A stretch of DNA of 49,689 nucleotides from DATILL01 sp035476575 (GTDB lineage: Bacteria > Actinomycetota > Actinomycetes > Mycobacteriales > JACQDL01), in the NCBI GenBank assembly GCA_035476575.1, contig DATILL010000143.1, forward strand, positions 1 to 49,689, given 5' to 3'. The notes under the pieces were generated by a model. That model was not told the origin of the DNA. It searched no databases and was given only the letters and a program-made list of their open reading frames with translations. The position numbers and the translations under genes were made by a program. Positions 32,454 to 39,940 of this stretch are shown one piece after another; the stretch's first letter is position 1, and every line of letters starts with the position of its first letter.

Positions 32454-32943
32454 GTTCTCAGTGTGGCATCAGCGATGCGGAGACGCAAGCATCATAGATG
32501 CGCAGCTCCGAAGCATGTCAGCCCACACGACCGCCGAAAATCACCGATCCCGTGGCCTCCCTACCCGAAGATCACTGATCTTGCGGTTTGGCCCGGGCCT
32601 CGGAGCCCCAGGACCATGGCCGGGTTCTCGACCCGGTCGTATCGTGGACGCGGCTGCCGACCGCGAGTTAGGGTGCTATTACCCGACCGATCGTTCGGTC
32701 GGGTAAGCAACGCCAGCGTCGGCGTCCCGGTGCTGGCGGCGTGGCACCGGTTGCGGGGTCCGGCATAGCCATCTTACGGCGCGTTCAGCCGGATGCCATG
32801 ACCGTCTGTCACGATGAGGGCCAGCGGGAGCGGGCACTCTCCTGACGCTCTGGGGTCGACAGCACCACCTCGCCGTTCACCCCTCGGCGGTGGCCCTCCC
32901 GCCACGGCGACCCCGCGCGGAGTCGACACGAGGAGACAGACGG
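32454..32943. other. Intergenic region between vapBC and the dehydrogenase operon
   Basis: These 490 bases hold no recognisable gene. They contain a relative of the GATCACTGATCT repeat (about 32570-32590) and a perfect long palindrome (32679-32706). The Shine-Dalgarno GAGGAGA of the first dehydrogenase gene closes the region. Confidence 0.6.
32679..32706. promoter_or_regulatory. 28-nt palindrome, probable TetR-type operator
   Basis: TTACCCGACCGA and TCGGTCGGGTAA are perfect inverted arms around TCGT. The ACCGA...TCGGT core is typical of TetR-family operators in actinomycetes, where they often control acyl-CoA and 2-oxoacid metabolism. It lies 238 bases upstream of the E1 alpha gene. A terminator role is less likely because no T-run follows. 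Confidence 0.6.
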
Positions 32944-34065
32944 ATGGCCGAAGCCGACCCAGAGCTTGTCCAGTTGCTCACTCCCGAGGGTGAGCGGGTC
33001 GAGCATCCCGACTATGCGATCGAGCTCACGCCAGAGGACTGCCGCGGGCTGTACCGCGACCTCGTCCTGGTCCGCCGGATCGACGCCGAGGCGACCTCGC
33101 TGCAGCGCCAGGGCGAGCTGGGCATCTGGGCGTCGCTGCTCGGTCAGGAGGCGGCCCAGGTCGGCTCCGGCCGGGCGCTGCAGCCAGAGGACTTCGTCTT
33201 CCCGACCTACCGCGAGCACGGCGTCGCGTGGTGCCGCGGGGTCGACCCGCTGTGGCTGCTCGGCCTGTTCCGCGGCGTCAACCTCGGCGGCTGGGACCCG
33301 AAAGAGAAGAACTTCAACCTTTACACGATCGTCATCGGCTCGCAGACCCTGCACGCCACCGGCTACGCGATGGGCATCCAGCGCGACGGCGGCGGGACCG
33401 GCGGCACCTACCCCGGCGCCGTGGTGGCGTACTTCGGCGACGGCGCGTCCAGCCAAGGCGACGTCAACGAGGCGTTCGTCTGGTCCAGCGTGTTCAACGC
33501 CCCCATCGTGTTCTTCTGCCAGAACAACCAGTGGGCCATCTCGGAGCCGATCGAGAAGCAGTCCCGTATCCCGCTGTACCAGCGGGCGCACGGTTTCGGC
33601 TTCCCAGGCGTCCGGGTTGACGGCAACGACGTGCTCGCCTGCCTCGCCGTGACCAGGGCGGCGCTGGCCCGGGCCCGGGAGGGCTCCGGCCCCACCCTGA
33701 TCGAGGCCTTCACCTACCGGATGGGCGCGCACACCACCTCCGACGACCCCACCCGCTACCGGCTGGCCGCCGAGCTGGAGGCGTGGAAGCTGAAGGACCC
33801 GATCGAGCGGGTCAAGGCCTACCTGGTGCGCAACGGGCTGGCCGACTCCGAGTTCCTCGACTCGGTCGAGGCCGAGTCCGACCGGCTCGCCAAGCACGTG
33901 CGGGACGGCTGCCGCGGCATGCCCGACCCGGCGCCGTTGTCCATCTTCGAGGATGTGTACGTCGAGGACACCCCGCACCTGGACCAGCAGCGGGCCAGCT
34001 TCGCGGCGTACCTGGAGTCGTTCGTCGGCGCGTCCGGCGGAAGCTCTGTCGAGGGGGGACACTGA
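32944..34065 (+). CDS. pdhA: 2-oxoacid dehydrogenase E1 alpha subunit (pyruvate or branched-chain)
   Basis: The 373-residue protein is a thiamine-diphosphate E1 alpha: the N-terminal YRDLVLVRRIDAEATSLQRQ, ASLLGQEAAQVGSGRALQPE, the TPP/Mg motif VVAYFGDGASSQGDVNEAFV with NNQWAIS, and the loop FTYRMGAHTTSDDPTRYR. Together with E1 beta and E2 downstream it forms a multienzyme complex that decarboxylates pyruvate or branched-chain 2-oxoacids to acyl-CoA. The substrate cannot be decided from sequence alone; the arrangement resembles actinomycete bkdABC. ATG 32944 follows GAGGAGA. Its TGA overlaps the next ATG. Confidence 0.88.
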   Translation: MAEADPELVQLLTPEGERVEHPDYAIELTPEDCRGLYRDLVLVRRIDAEATSLQRQGELGIWASLLGQEAAQVGSGRALQPEDFVFPTYREHGVAWCRGVDPLWLLGLFRGVNLGGWDPKEKNFNLYTIVIGSQTLHATGYAMGIQRDGGGTGGTYPGAVVAYFGDGASSQGDVNEAFVWSSVFNAPIVFFCQNNQWAISEPIEKQSRIPLYQRAHGFGFPGVRVDGNDVLACLAVTRAALARAREGSGPTLIEAFTYRMGAHTTSDDPTRYRLAAELEAWKLKDPIERVKAYLVRNGLADSEFLDSVEAESDRLAKHVRDGCRGMPDPAPLSIFEDVYVEDTPHLDQQRASFAAYLESFVGASGGSSVEGGH

Positions 34066-35039
34066 TGGCAACCTTCACCTTGGCCCGAGCCCTCAACGAG
34101 GGCCTGCGCAAGGCCATGGAGGGCGACCCTAAGGTGCTCCTGATGGGCGAGGACGTCGGCAAGCTCGGCGGTGTCTTCCGGGTCACCGACGGGTTGCAGA
34201 AGGACTTCGGCGAGGACCGGGTGATCGACACTCCGCTGGCCGAGTCGGGGATCATCGGCACCGCGATCGGGCTGGCCATGCGCGGCTACCGACCGGTCTG
34301 CGAGATCCAGTTCGACGGGTTCGTGTACCCGGCGTTCGACCAGATCGTGTCGCAGCTCGCCAAGATGCATTACCGCTCCAAGGGCACGGTGCGGCTGCCG
34401 GTCGTGGTCCGGATCCCGTTCGGCGGCGGCATCGGCGCGGTCGAGCACCACAGCGAGTCGCCCGAGGCGTACTTCGCGCACACCGCCGGGCTGAAGGTGG
34501 TGGCCTGCGCCAACCCCAAGGACGCCTACTTCATGATCCAGCAGGCGATCGTCACCGACGACCCGGTGATCTTCTTCGAGCCGAAGCGCCGGTACTGGGA
34601 CAAGGCCGACTTCGAGCCGACCGCCAGCCCGGACCCGTTGTGGCAGTCCCGGGTGGTACGGCCGGGCACCGACGTCACCGTCCTGGCCTACGGCCCGATG
34701 GTGAAGACCGTGCTGGACGTGGCCACCGCCGCCGAGTCCGAGGGCAAGAGCCTGGAGGTCGTCGACCTGCGCACGCTCTCCCCGCTGGACATGGCGACGG
34801 TGCTGGGCTCGGTCCGGCGTACCGGCCGGTGTGTCGTGGTGCACGAGGCGCCAGGCAACCTGGGCCTCGGCGCGGAGCTGGCGGCCCGGATCGGCGAAGG
34901 TGCGTTCTACTCCCTGGAGGCGCCGGTGCTCCGGGTGACCGGGTTCGACACGCCGTACCCGGGTTCCCGGGTCGAGGAGGACTACCTGCCCGACCTGGAC
35001 CGGGTGCTGGACGCCGTCGACCGCTCGCTGGGCTTCTGA
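34065..35039 (+). CDS. bkdB: 2-oxoacid dehydrogenase E1 beta subunit
   Basis: The 324-residue protein has the conserved E1 beta features: LARALNEGLRKAMEGDPKVL, MGEDVGKLGGVFRVTDGL, DTPLAESGIIGTAIGLAMRG, EIQFDGFVYPAFDQIVSQLA and PFGGGIGAVEHHSESPEAYF. A C-terminal transketolase-like domain has TDVTVLAYGPMVKTVLDVA and VVVHEAPGNLGLGAELAARI. It pairs with E1 alpha; start codons and stops overlap (TGATG), showing coupling. Confidence 0.9.
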   Translation: MATFTLARALNEGLRKAMEGDPKVLLMGEDVGKLGGVFRVTDGLQKDFGEDRVIDTPLAESGIIGTAIGLAMRGYRPVCEIQFDGFVYPAFDQIVSQLAKMHYRSKGTVRLPVVVRIPFGGGIGAVEHHSESPEAYFAHTAGLKVVACANPKDAYFMIQQAIVTDDPVIFFEPKRRYWDKADFEPTASPDPLWQSRVVRPGTDVTVLAYGPMVKTVLDVATAAESEGKSLEVVDLRTLSPLDMATVLGSVRRTGRCVVVHEAPGNLGLGAELAARIGEGAFYSLEAPVLRVTGFDTPYPGSRVEEDYLPDLDRVLDAVDRSLGF

Positions 35040-35049
35040 GGAGATCCGG

Positions 35050-36423
35050 ATGCCTGAGTTCAAGCAGTTCAGACTGCCGGACGCCGGTGAGGGGCTGACC
35101 GAGGCCGAGATCCTCCGGTGGCTGGTCAAGCCCGGCGACGAGGTGCACGACGGCCAGCCGATCGTCGAGATCGAGACCGCCAAGGCAGCGGTCGAGCTGC
35201 CCTGCCCGTACGACGGCCTGGTCACCGAGCTGCACGTCGCCGAGGGGGGGACGGTCGACGTCGGTGCCCCGATCATCACCGTCGACGTCGACCCGTCCGG
35301 CCTGGGCTCGACCAGGGTGCCGGACATCGGCGTGCCGAAGGAGGGCGAGCCGGTCGAGCCGGGGATGATCGGCGGCCCGGCGCCCGGCGGTCGGACGTCG
35401 GTGCTGGTCGGCTACGGGCCACGCTCGGCCAGTGTCACCCGCCGCCCACGCAGGGAGAACGGCAACGGCACGCCCGTCCCGTCGGCCCAGCCTTCCTTCA
35501 CCGGGCTGGCCGCCCGGCCGACTGTCGAGCCGGCGACCGGCGCCGTGCTGGCGAAGCCGCCGGTGCGCAAGTACGCCAAGGACCACGGTGTCGACCTGAC
35601 CGTGGTCACCCCAACCGGGCCGCACGGCACCATCACCCGGGCCGACGTGGACGCCGCCCAGGCCGAGCCGTCGTCGACCGGGCCGTCGCTGGCGGGCGCC
35701 GCGGGCACGCCGTCGTTCGGGCCGGACCGCGAGCAGCGGATCCCGGTCAGGGGTGTCCGCATGCATACCGCGGCGGCGGTGGTGGCCTCGGCATTCACCG
35801 CCCCGCATGTCACGGAGTTCATCACTGTCGACGTGACCCGGACGATGGAGCTGCGGGCGCGGGTGGCCGGGTGGCCGGAGTTCGCCGGGGTCAAGGTCAG
35901 CCCGCTGCTGTTCGTGGCCAAGGCGCTGCTGCTCGCGGTCCGCCGGCATCCGATGATCAACTCGTCGTGGGACGAGGCGAACGGCGAGATCGTGGTCAAG
36001 GAGTACGTCAACCTCGGTATCGCGGCGGCCACCCCTCGTGGCCTGGTGGTGCCAAACATCAAGGATGCCGGCCGGCTGTCCCTGCGCGAGCTCGCCGGGG
36101 CGCTGGGCGAGCTGACCCAGGTGGCCCGGGCCGGCCGGACCAGCCCGGCCGACATGGCCGGCGGCACCATCACGATCACCAACGTCGGCGTGTTCGGGGT
36201 GGACACCGGCACGCCGATCCTGAACCCGGGCGAGGCGGCGATCCTGGCGTTCGGGGTGGTGCGGCCGATGCCGTGGGTGGTCGACGGCGTGGTGGTGCCG
36301 CGGCAGGTCACGCAGCTCTCGCTGTCGTTCGACCACCGGATCGTGGACGGGCAGCTCGGGTCGCGGTTCCTCGCCGACGTCGCCGCCGTGCTGCACGAAC
36401 CGGAGCTCGGCCTGGTCTGGTAG
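35050..36423 (+). CDS. bkdC: Dihydrolipoamide acyltransferase (E2)
   Basis: The 457-residue protein has an N-terminal lipoyl domain with the lipoylated lysine in IVEIETAKAAVELPCPYDG, a linker, a peripheral-subunit-binding domain (LAKPPVRKYAKDHGVDLTVV, then TGPHGTITRADVDAAQ), and a C-terminal catalytic domain ending in LSFDHRIVDGQLGSRFLADV with the active-site His-Asp pair. A single lipoyl domain is present. It starts 10 bases after the E1 beta stop. No E3 gene is nearby, so the lipoamide dehydrogenase must be supplied from elsewhere. Confidence 0.92.
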   Translation: MPEFKQFRLPDAGEGLTEAEILRWLVKPGDEVHDGQPIVEIETAKAAVELPCPYDGLVTELHVAEGGTVDVGAPIITVDVDPSGLGSTRVPDIGVPKEGEPVEPGMIGGPAPGGRTSVLVGYGPRSASVTRRPRRENGNGTPVPSAQPSFTGLAARPTVEPATGAVLAKPPVRKYAKDHGVDLTVVTPTGPHGTITRADVDAAQAEPSSTGPSLAGAAGTPSFGPDREQRIPVRGVRMHTAAAVVASAFTAPHVTEFITVDVTRTMELRARVAGWPEFAGVKVSPLLFVAKALLLAVRRHPMINSSWDEANGEIVVKEYVNLGIAAATPRGLVVPNIKDAGRLSLRELAGALGELTQVARAGRTSPADMAGGTITITNVGVFGVDTGTPILNPGEAAILAFGVVRPMPWVVDGVVVPRQVTQLSLSFDHRIVDGQLGSRFLADVAAVLHEPELGLVW

Positions 36424-36425
36424 CG

Positions 36426-37115
36426 CTACGGCGCGCTGTACGGCGGCGAGGTCCTGCCCACCTGGGGCAACGTCGAGGTGCCAAGGGCGGACGCCGGGGC
36501 CGGGCGGGGACGGCGGCGGAAGACCCAGGCGGCCAGCACGCCGCCGACCACGCCGGACAGGTGCCCCTGCCAGGAGATCCCCTCCGCGCCGGGCAGCACG
36601 CCGCTGAGCAGGTAACCGTAGGAGATCGCCACGCCGAGCGCCACCACGATGTCCACCGGCCGGCGGTCGATGGCCCCACGCATCACCAGGTAGCCGAAGT
36701 ACCCGAAGACGACGCCGCTGGCGCCCACGGTGACCGTGTTCGACGGCGAGAACAGCCACACGCCGAGCCCGCTCACCACGACGACCAGCGCGGTCACCCC
36801 GATGAACCGCCGTACGCCGGCCAGCGCCGCGACCAGCCCGAGCCCGAACAGCGGCATCGCGTTGGCCGCCAGGTGCGCCACGCTGCCGTGCAGGAACGGC
36901 GCCGTGGCGATCTCCGGCAGCCGGCCGAAGTCGCGGGGGACGATACCTAGGTCGGTGTTGAGCCTGCGGTGCTGGGCGTTGTTGATCAGGTCGATCGTCC
37001 AGAGCAGCAGCAGGTACCCGACCACCAGCATCGCCGCCTTGCCGAGTGGGCTGCGCAGCGAGCCGTCATCGAGTTCCCGCTGCGGCTCGGCCGGCAGAAT
37101 CGGTTCAGGCAGCAT
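36426..37115 (-). CDS. Rhomboid-family intramembrane serine protease
   Basis: The 229-residue protein has about six transmembrane helices. The first is AAMLVVGYLLLLWTIDLI. APFLHGSVAHLAANAMPLFG carries the conserved HxxxN-type segment, NTVTVGASGVVFGYFGYLVM the catalytic Ser in GASG, and ISWQGHLSGVVGGVLAAW the catalytic His. It should cleave membrane-spanning substrates; targets unknown. The C-terminus is Pro/Ala-rich. ATG 37115 precedes the conserved region. The gene is convergent with the E2 gene (stops two bases apart). Confidence 0.85.
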   Translation of the reverse strand: MLPEPILPAEPQRELDDGSLRSPLGKAAMLVVGYLLLLWTIDLINNAQHRRLNTDLGIVPRDFGRLPEIATAPFLHGSVAHLAANAMPLFGLGLVAALAGVRRFIGVTALVVVVSGLGVWLFSPSNTVTVGASGVVFGYFGYLVMRGAIDRRPVDIVVALGVAISYGYLLSGVLPGAEGISWQGHLSGVVGGVLAAWVFRRRPRPAPASALGTSTLPQVGRTSPPYSAP

Positions 37116-37236
37116 GGGCCAAGGGTAGACGGGCCGGCGTAGCCCGACTCGTGCTGAACGCGCTGGCGCATCCGGCACCAAAGGCCAGAAACTGTCGTAG
37201 CCCGCTGCTCTACTCACTGGTCCTGCGCGGCCTCTC

Positions 37237-37321
37237 GTGTGGTCACCTCTTGGCGTTGTGGTGACCTCTCGTTCCCCATCGGCCCCGTGTGGTGACCTTT
37301 CGGCGTTGTGGTGACCTCTTG
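37237..37321. repeat. Two copies of the GTGTGGTCACC hairpin repeat
   Basis: Units at 37237-37271 and 37287-37321 share the form GTGTGGT[C/G]ACCT..GGCGTTGTGGTGACCTCT. In the first, GGTCACC and GGTGACC can pair as a hairpin. The units lie in the divergent gap between the rhomboid and DUF2277 genes. Four more copies lie at 39754-39937. Confidence 0.85.
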
Positions 37322-37348
37322 GGGCGGTGGGGCGCGCAGAATGACGGC

Positions 37349-37564
37349 ATGTGCCGGAGCATCAAGACGCTGCGCCCACCGTTCCAGGACGAGGCCACCG
37401 CTGAGGAGATCGAGGCCGCCGCGCTGCAGTACGTGCGCAAGGTGTCCGGATTCCGGACGCCCGCCGCGCACAACACCGCGGCCTTCGAGCGAGCCGTGCA
37501 GACCGTCGCCGCGGCGACCGCCGAGCTCCTCGGTGACCTGCGGGTGCGGGGCGCCAGCCGGTGA
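37349..37564 (+). CDS. DUF2277 family protein
   Basis: The 71-residue protein begins MCRSIKTLRPPFQDEATAEE and continues IEAAALQYVRKVSGFRTPAA and HNTAAFERAVQTVAAATAEL, which matches DUF2277, a short conserved family of unknown function found beside many metabolic genes. ATG 37349 is the family start. The TGA overlaps the GTG of pxpA, so the two are probably translated together. Confidence 0.85.
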   Translation: MCRSIKTLRPPFQDEATAEEIEAAALQYVRKVSGFRTPAAHNTAAFERAVQTVAAATAELLGDLRVRGASR

Positions 37565-38319
37565 CCGTGGTCGACCTGAACACCGACGCTGGTGAGGGGT
37601 TCGGCGCCTGGACACTAGGCGACGACGACGGCCTGCTGCGCATCGTGACCAGCGCGAACGTCGCCTGCGGCTTCCATGCCGGCGACCCGGACGTGATCCG
37701 CCGGGTATGCGCCATGTCGGTGGAGTGGGACGTGGCGATCGGCGCCCAGGTGAGCTACCGCGACCTGGCCGGCTTCGGTCGGCGGTACATCGCCGTGCCC
37801 CGGCCGTCGCTCACCAACGACCTGCTCTACCAGATCGGCGCGCTGGACGGGCTGTGCCGCCCGGCCGGCACCCGGGTCCGTTACGTCAAGCCGCACGGTG
37901 CGCTGTACAACCAGGCCAGGCACGACCCCGAGCATGCCGCGGCCGTCGTCGACGCGGTGCGGCTGTACGATGCCACGCTGCCGGTGCTCTGCCAGCCGGG
38001 CAGCGAGCTGGCCCGGCTGGCCGCCGAGGCCGGGCTGCGCGTCGTACGGGAGGGGTTCGTCGACCGTGGGTATGCCGCCGACGGCCGGCTGGTGGCCCGT
38101 ACCGCGCCAGGCGCGCTGGTCACGGACCCTGGCGAGGCGGCGAAACGGGCCGCCCGGATGGTCACCGATGGCGTCGTGAGCGCGGTCGACGGTGCCCGGG
38201 TACCGCTCGCGGTGGACTCGCTGTGCGTGCACGGCGACACCCCCGGCGCGGTCGAGATCGCCACCGCGGTCCGGGCCGCGTTGGGCCGGGTCGGCGTCCG
38301 GGTGGCGGCCTTCTGCTGA
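37561..38319 (+). CDS. pxpA: 5-oxoprolinase subunit A (LamB/YcsF family)
   Basis: The 252-residue protein shows the family motifs VVDLNTDAGEGFGAWTLGDD, TSANVACGFHAGDPDVIRRV, GAQVSYRDLAGFGRRYI, RYVKPHGALYNQARHD and SLCVHGDTPGAVEIATAVRA. PxpA works with PxpB and PxpC in ATP-dependent cleavage of 5-oxoproline to glutamate. The pxpB and pxpC genes are not adjacent here, so the complex must be completed from elsewhere or the enzyme acts differently. The GTG start overlaps the DUF2277 stop. Confidence 0.92.
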   Translation: MTVVDLNTDAGEGFGAWTLGDDDGLLRIVTSANVACGFHAGDPDVIRRVCAMSVEWDVAIGAQVSYRDLAGFGRRYIAVPRPSLTNDLLYQIGALDGLCRPAGTRVRYVKPHGALYNQARHDPEHAAAVVDAVRLYDATLPVLCQPGSELARLAAEAGLRVVREGFVDRGYAADGRLVARTAPGALVTDPGEAAKRAARMVTDGVVSAVDGARVPLAVDSLCVHGDTPGAVEIATAVRAALGRVGVRVAAFC

Positions 38320-38364
38320 GCGGGTTGCACGCAACGGCAAGGTTGACATGGACGGAGCAGACGG

Positions 38365-39732
38365 ATGCGCAGCATCAACCCGGCCACCGGTGAGCTCATC
38401 GCGGAGTACGACGAGCACACCGACGCCGAGGTGGACGCGATCCTGGGCCGCGCCCGGACGGCGTACCAGGGCTGGCGGCGGACCTCGCTGGTAGATCGGG
38501 CCGCCGCCCTCGGCCGGGTCGCCGCCCTGCTGCGCAAGGAGCGGGACGAGCACGCCGCCCTGATGACCACCGAGATGGGCAAGCCGCTGGACCAGGCCCG
38601 GGCCGAGGTGGACAAGTGCGCCTGGGCCTGCGACTACTACGCCCAGCACGGCGAGCGGCTGCTGGCCCCGACGGTGGTACCGACCGAGGCGGCCGAGAGC
38701 TACGTGCAGTATCTCCCGCTTGGTCCGGTGCTCGCGGTGATGCCGTGGAACTTCCCGTACTGGCAGCTCTTTCGGGCCGGCGCCGCGATCCTGCTGGCCG
38801 GCAACGTGGTGCTGCTCAAGCACGCCGAGAATGTCACCGGCTGCGCCCGGGCGATCGTCGACCTGCTGGCCGAGGCCGGGCTGGGTGAGGACGTCGTCCA
38901 GTCGCTGCGGCTGCCCGGGGCACGGACGCCGGCACTGCTGGCCGATGACCGGATCGCGGCGGCGACCCTCACCGGCAGCACGCGGGCTGGCTCCACGCTG
39001 GCCGCGGCCGCCGGCCGGGCCATCAAGAAGTGCGTGCTGGAGCTGGGCGGCTCCGACCCGTTCATCGTGCTGGCCGACGCCGACGTGCCGCGGGCCGCGG
39101 AGTGGGCTACGAGGGCGCGCTTCCAGAACACCGGCCAGAGCTGTATCGCCGCCAAGCGGCTGATCGTGGCCGAGCCGGTGGCCGAGGAGTTCGAGGCCGA
39201 GCTGGTCCGTCGGGTCGAGGCGCTGACTGTCGGTGACCCGACCCTGCCCGGCACCGACCTCGGCCCGCTGGCCCGCGCGGACCTGCGCGACACGCTGGCC
39301 GGTCAGGTCCGCCGTACCGTCGAGGCCGGCGGCGTGGTGCTGACCGGCGGCGTGGCGGTGGCCGAGCCGGGTTTCTACTACACGCCTACCGTGGTCCGGG
39401 TCGAGGCTGGCTCGGGTGCCCCGATGCTGGTCGAGGAGACCTTCGGGCCGGCGGTGGCGGTCCTGCGGGTGCCGGACGCGCGGACCGCGATCGAGGTGGC
39501 CAACGACACGCCGTACGGCCTGTCCTCGAACCTGTGGACTCGCGACCTGGACCGGGCCAGGCGGCTGGCCGGCGAGCTGGCGGCGGGCAGCTGCTTCGTC
39601 AACGGGATGACGGCGTCCGACCTGCGGCTGCCGTTCGGCGGGGTCAAGCGCAGCGGGTACGGCCGGGAGCTGGGCTCGTTCGGGCCGCGCGAGTTCGTCA
39701 ACATCCAGACCGTCGTCATCGTGGCCCAATAG
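38365..39732 (+). CDS. gabD1: NAD(P)-dependent succinate-semialdehyde dehydrogenase (GabD1-like)
   Basis: The 455-residue aldehyde dehydrogenase starts MRSINPATGELIAEYDEHTD and has LAVMPWNFPYWQLFRAGAAI, the cofactor motif AATLTGSTRAGSTLAAAAGR, ELGGSDPFIVLADADVPRAA (catalytic Glu) and RFQNTGQSCIAAKRLIVAEP (catalytic Cys). Length and motifs are close to actinobacterial GabD1, which oxidises succinate semialdehyde in the 4-aminobutyrate and 2-oxoglutarate branch. It lies 45 bases after pxpA on the same strand, and a joint role in glutamate-related metabolism is possible but unproven. Confidence 0.88.
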   Translation: MRSINPATGELIAEYDEHTDAEVDAILGRARTAYQGWRRTSLVDRAAALGRVAALLRKERDEHAALMTTEMGKPLDQARAEVDKCAWACDYYAQHGERLLAPTVVPTEAAESYVQYLPLGPVLAVMPWNFPYWQLFRAGAAILLAGNVVLLKHAENVTGCARAIVDLLAEAGLGEDVVQSLRLPGARTPALLADDRIAAATLTGSTRAGSTLAAAAGRAIKKCVLELGGSDPFIVLADADVPRAAEWATRARFQNTGQSCIAAKRLIVAEPVAEEFEAELVRRVEALTVGDPTLPGTDLGPLARADLRDTLAGQVRRTVEAGGVVLTGGVAVAEPGFYYTPTVVRVEAGSGAPMLVEETFGPAVAVLRVPDARTAIEVANDTPYGLSSNLWTRDLDRARRLAGELAAGSCFVNGMTASDLRLPFGGVKRSGYGRELGSFGPREFVNIQTVVIVAQ

Positions 39733-39753
39733 AGATGATCATCGAGTCTGCCT

Positions 39754-39937
39754 GTGTGGTCACCTCTCGGCGTTGTGGTGACCTGTCGTTGCCTGCAGAC
39801 CCCAAGAGGTCACCACAAGGCGCATAGGTGACCACACGTTGTGCGGGCACCCCAAGAGGTCACCACAACGCCGAGAGGGGACCACACGGGCGGCGGACGG
39901 AACGACAGGTCACCACAAGGCCGAGAGGTGACCACAC
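39754..39937. repeat. Four copies of the GTGTGGTCACC hairpin repeat
   Basis: One unit (39754-39788) is in plus orientation and three (39803-39837, 39853-39888, 39903-39937) are inverted, reading AGAGGTCACCACAA...AGGTGACCACAC. Each carries paired GGTCACC/GGTGACC arms or near-matches. The cluster fills the convergent gap between gabD1 and the acyl-CoA dehydrogenase gene. Confidence 0.85.
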
Positions 39938-39940
39938 GGG

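Noticed and set aside
37237..39937. CRISPR array from the clustered 35-bp repeats
   Set aside because: Copies occur in both orientations with variable short spacers, and no cas genes are near. They are hairpin-type intergenic repeats.
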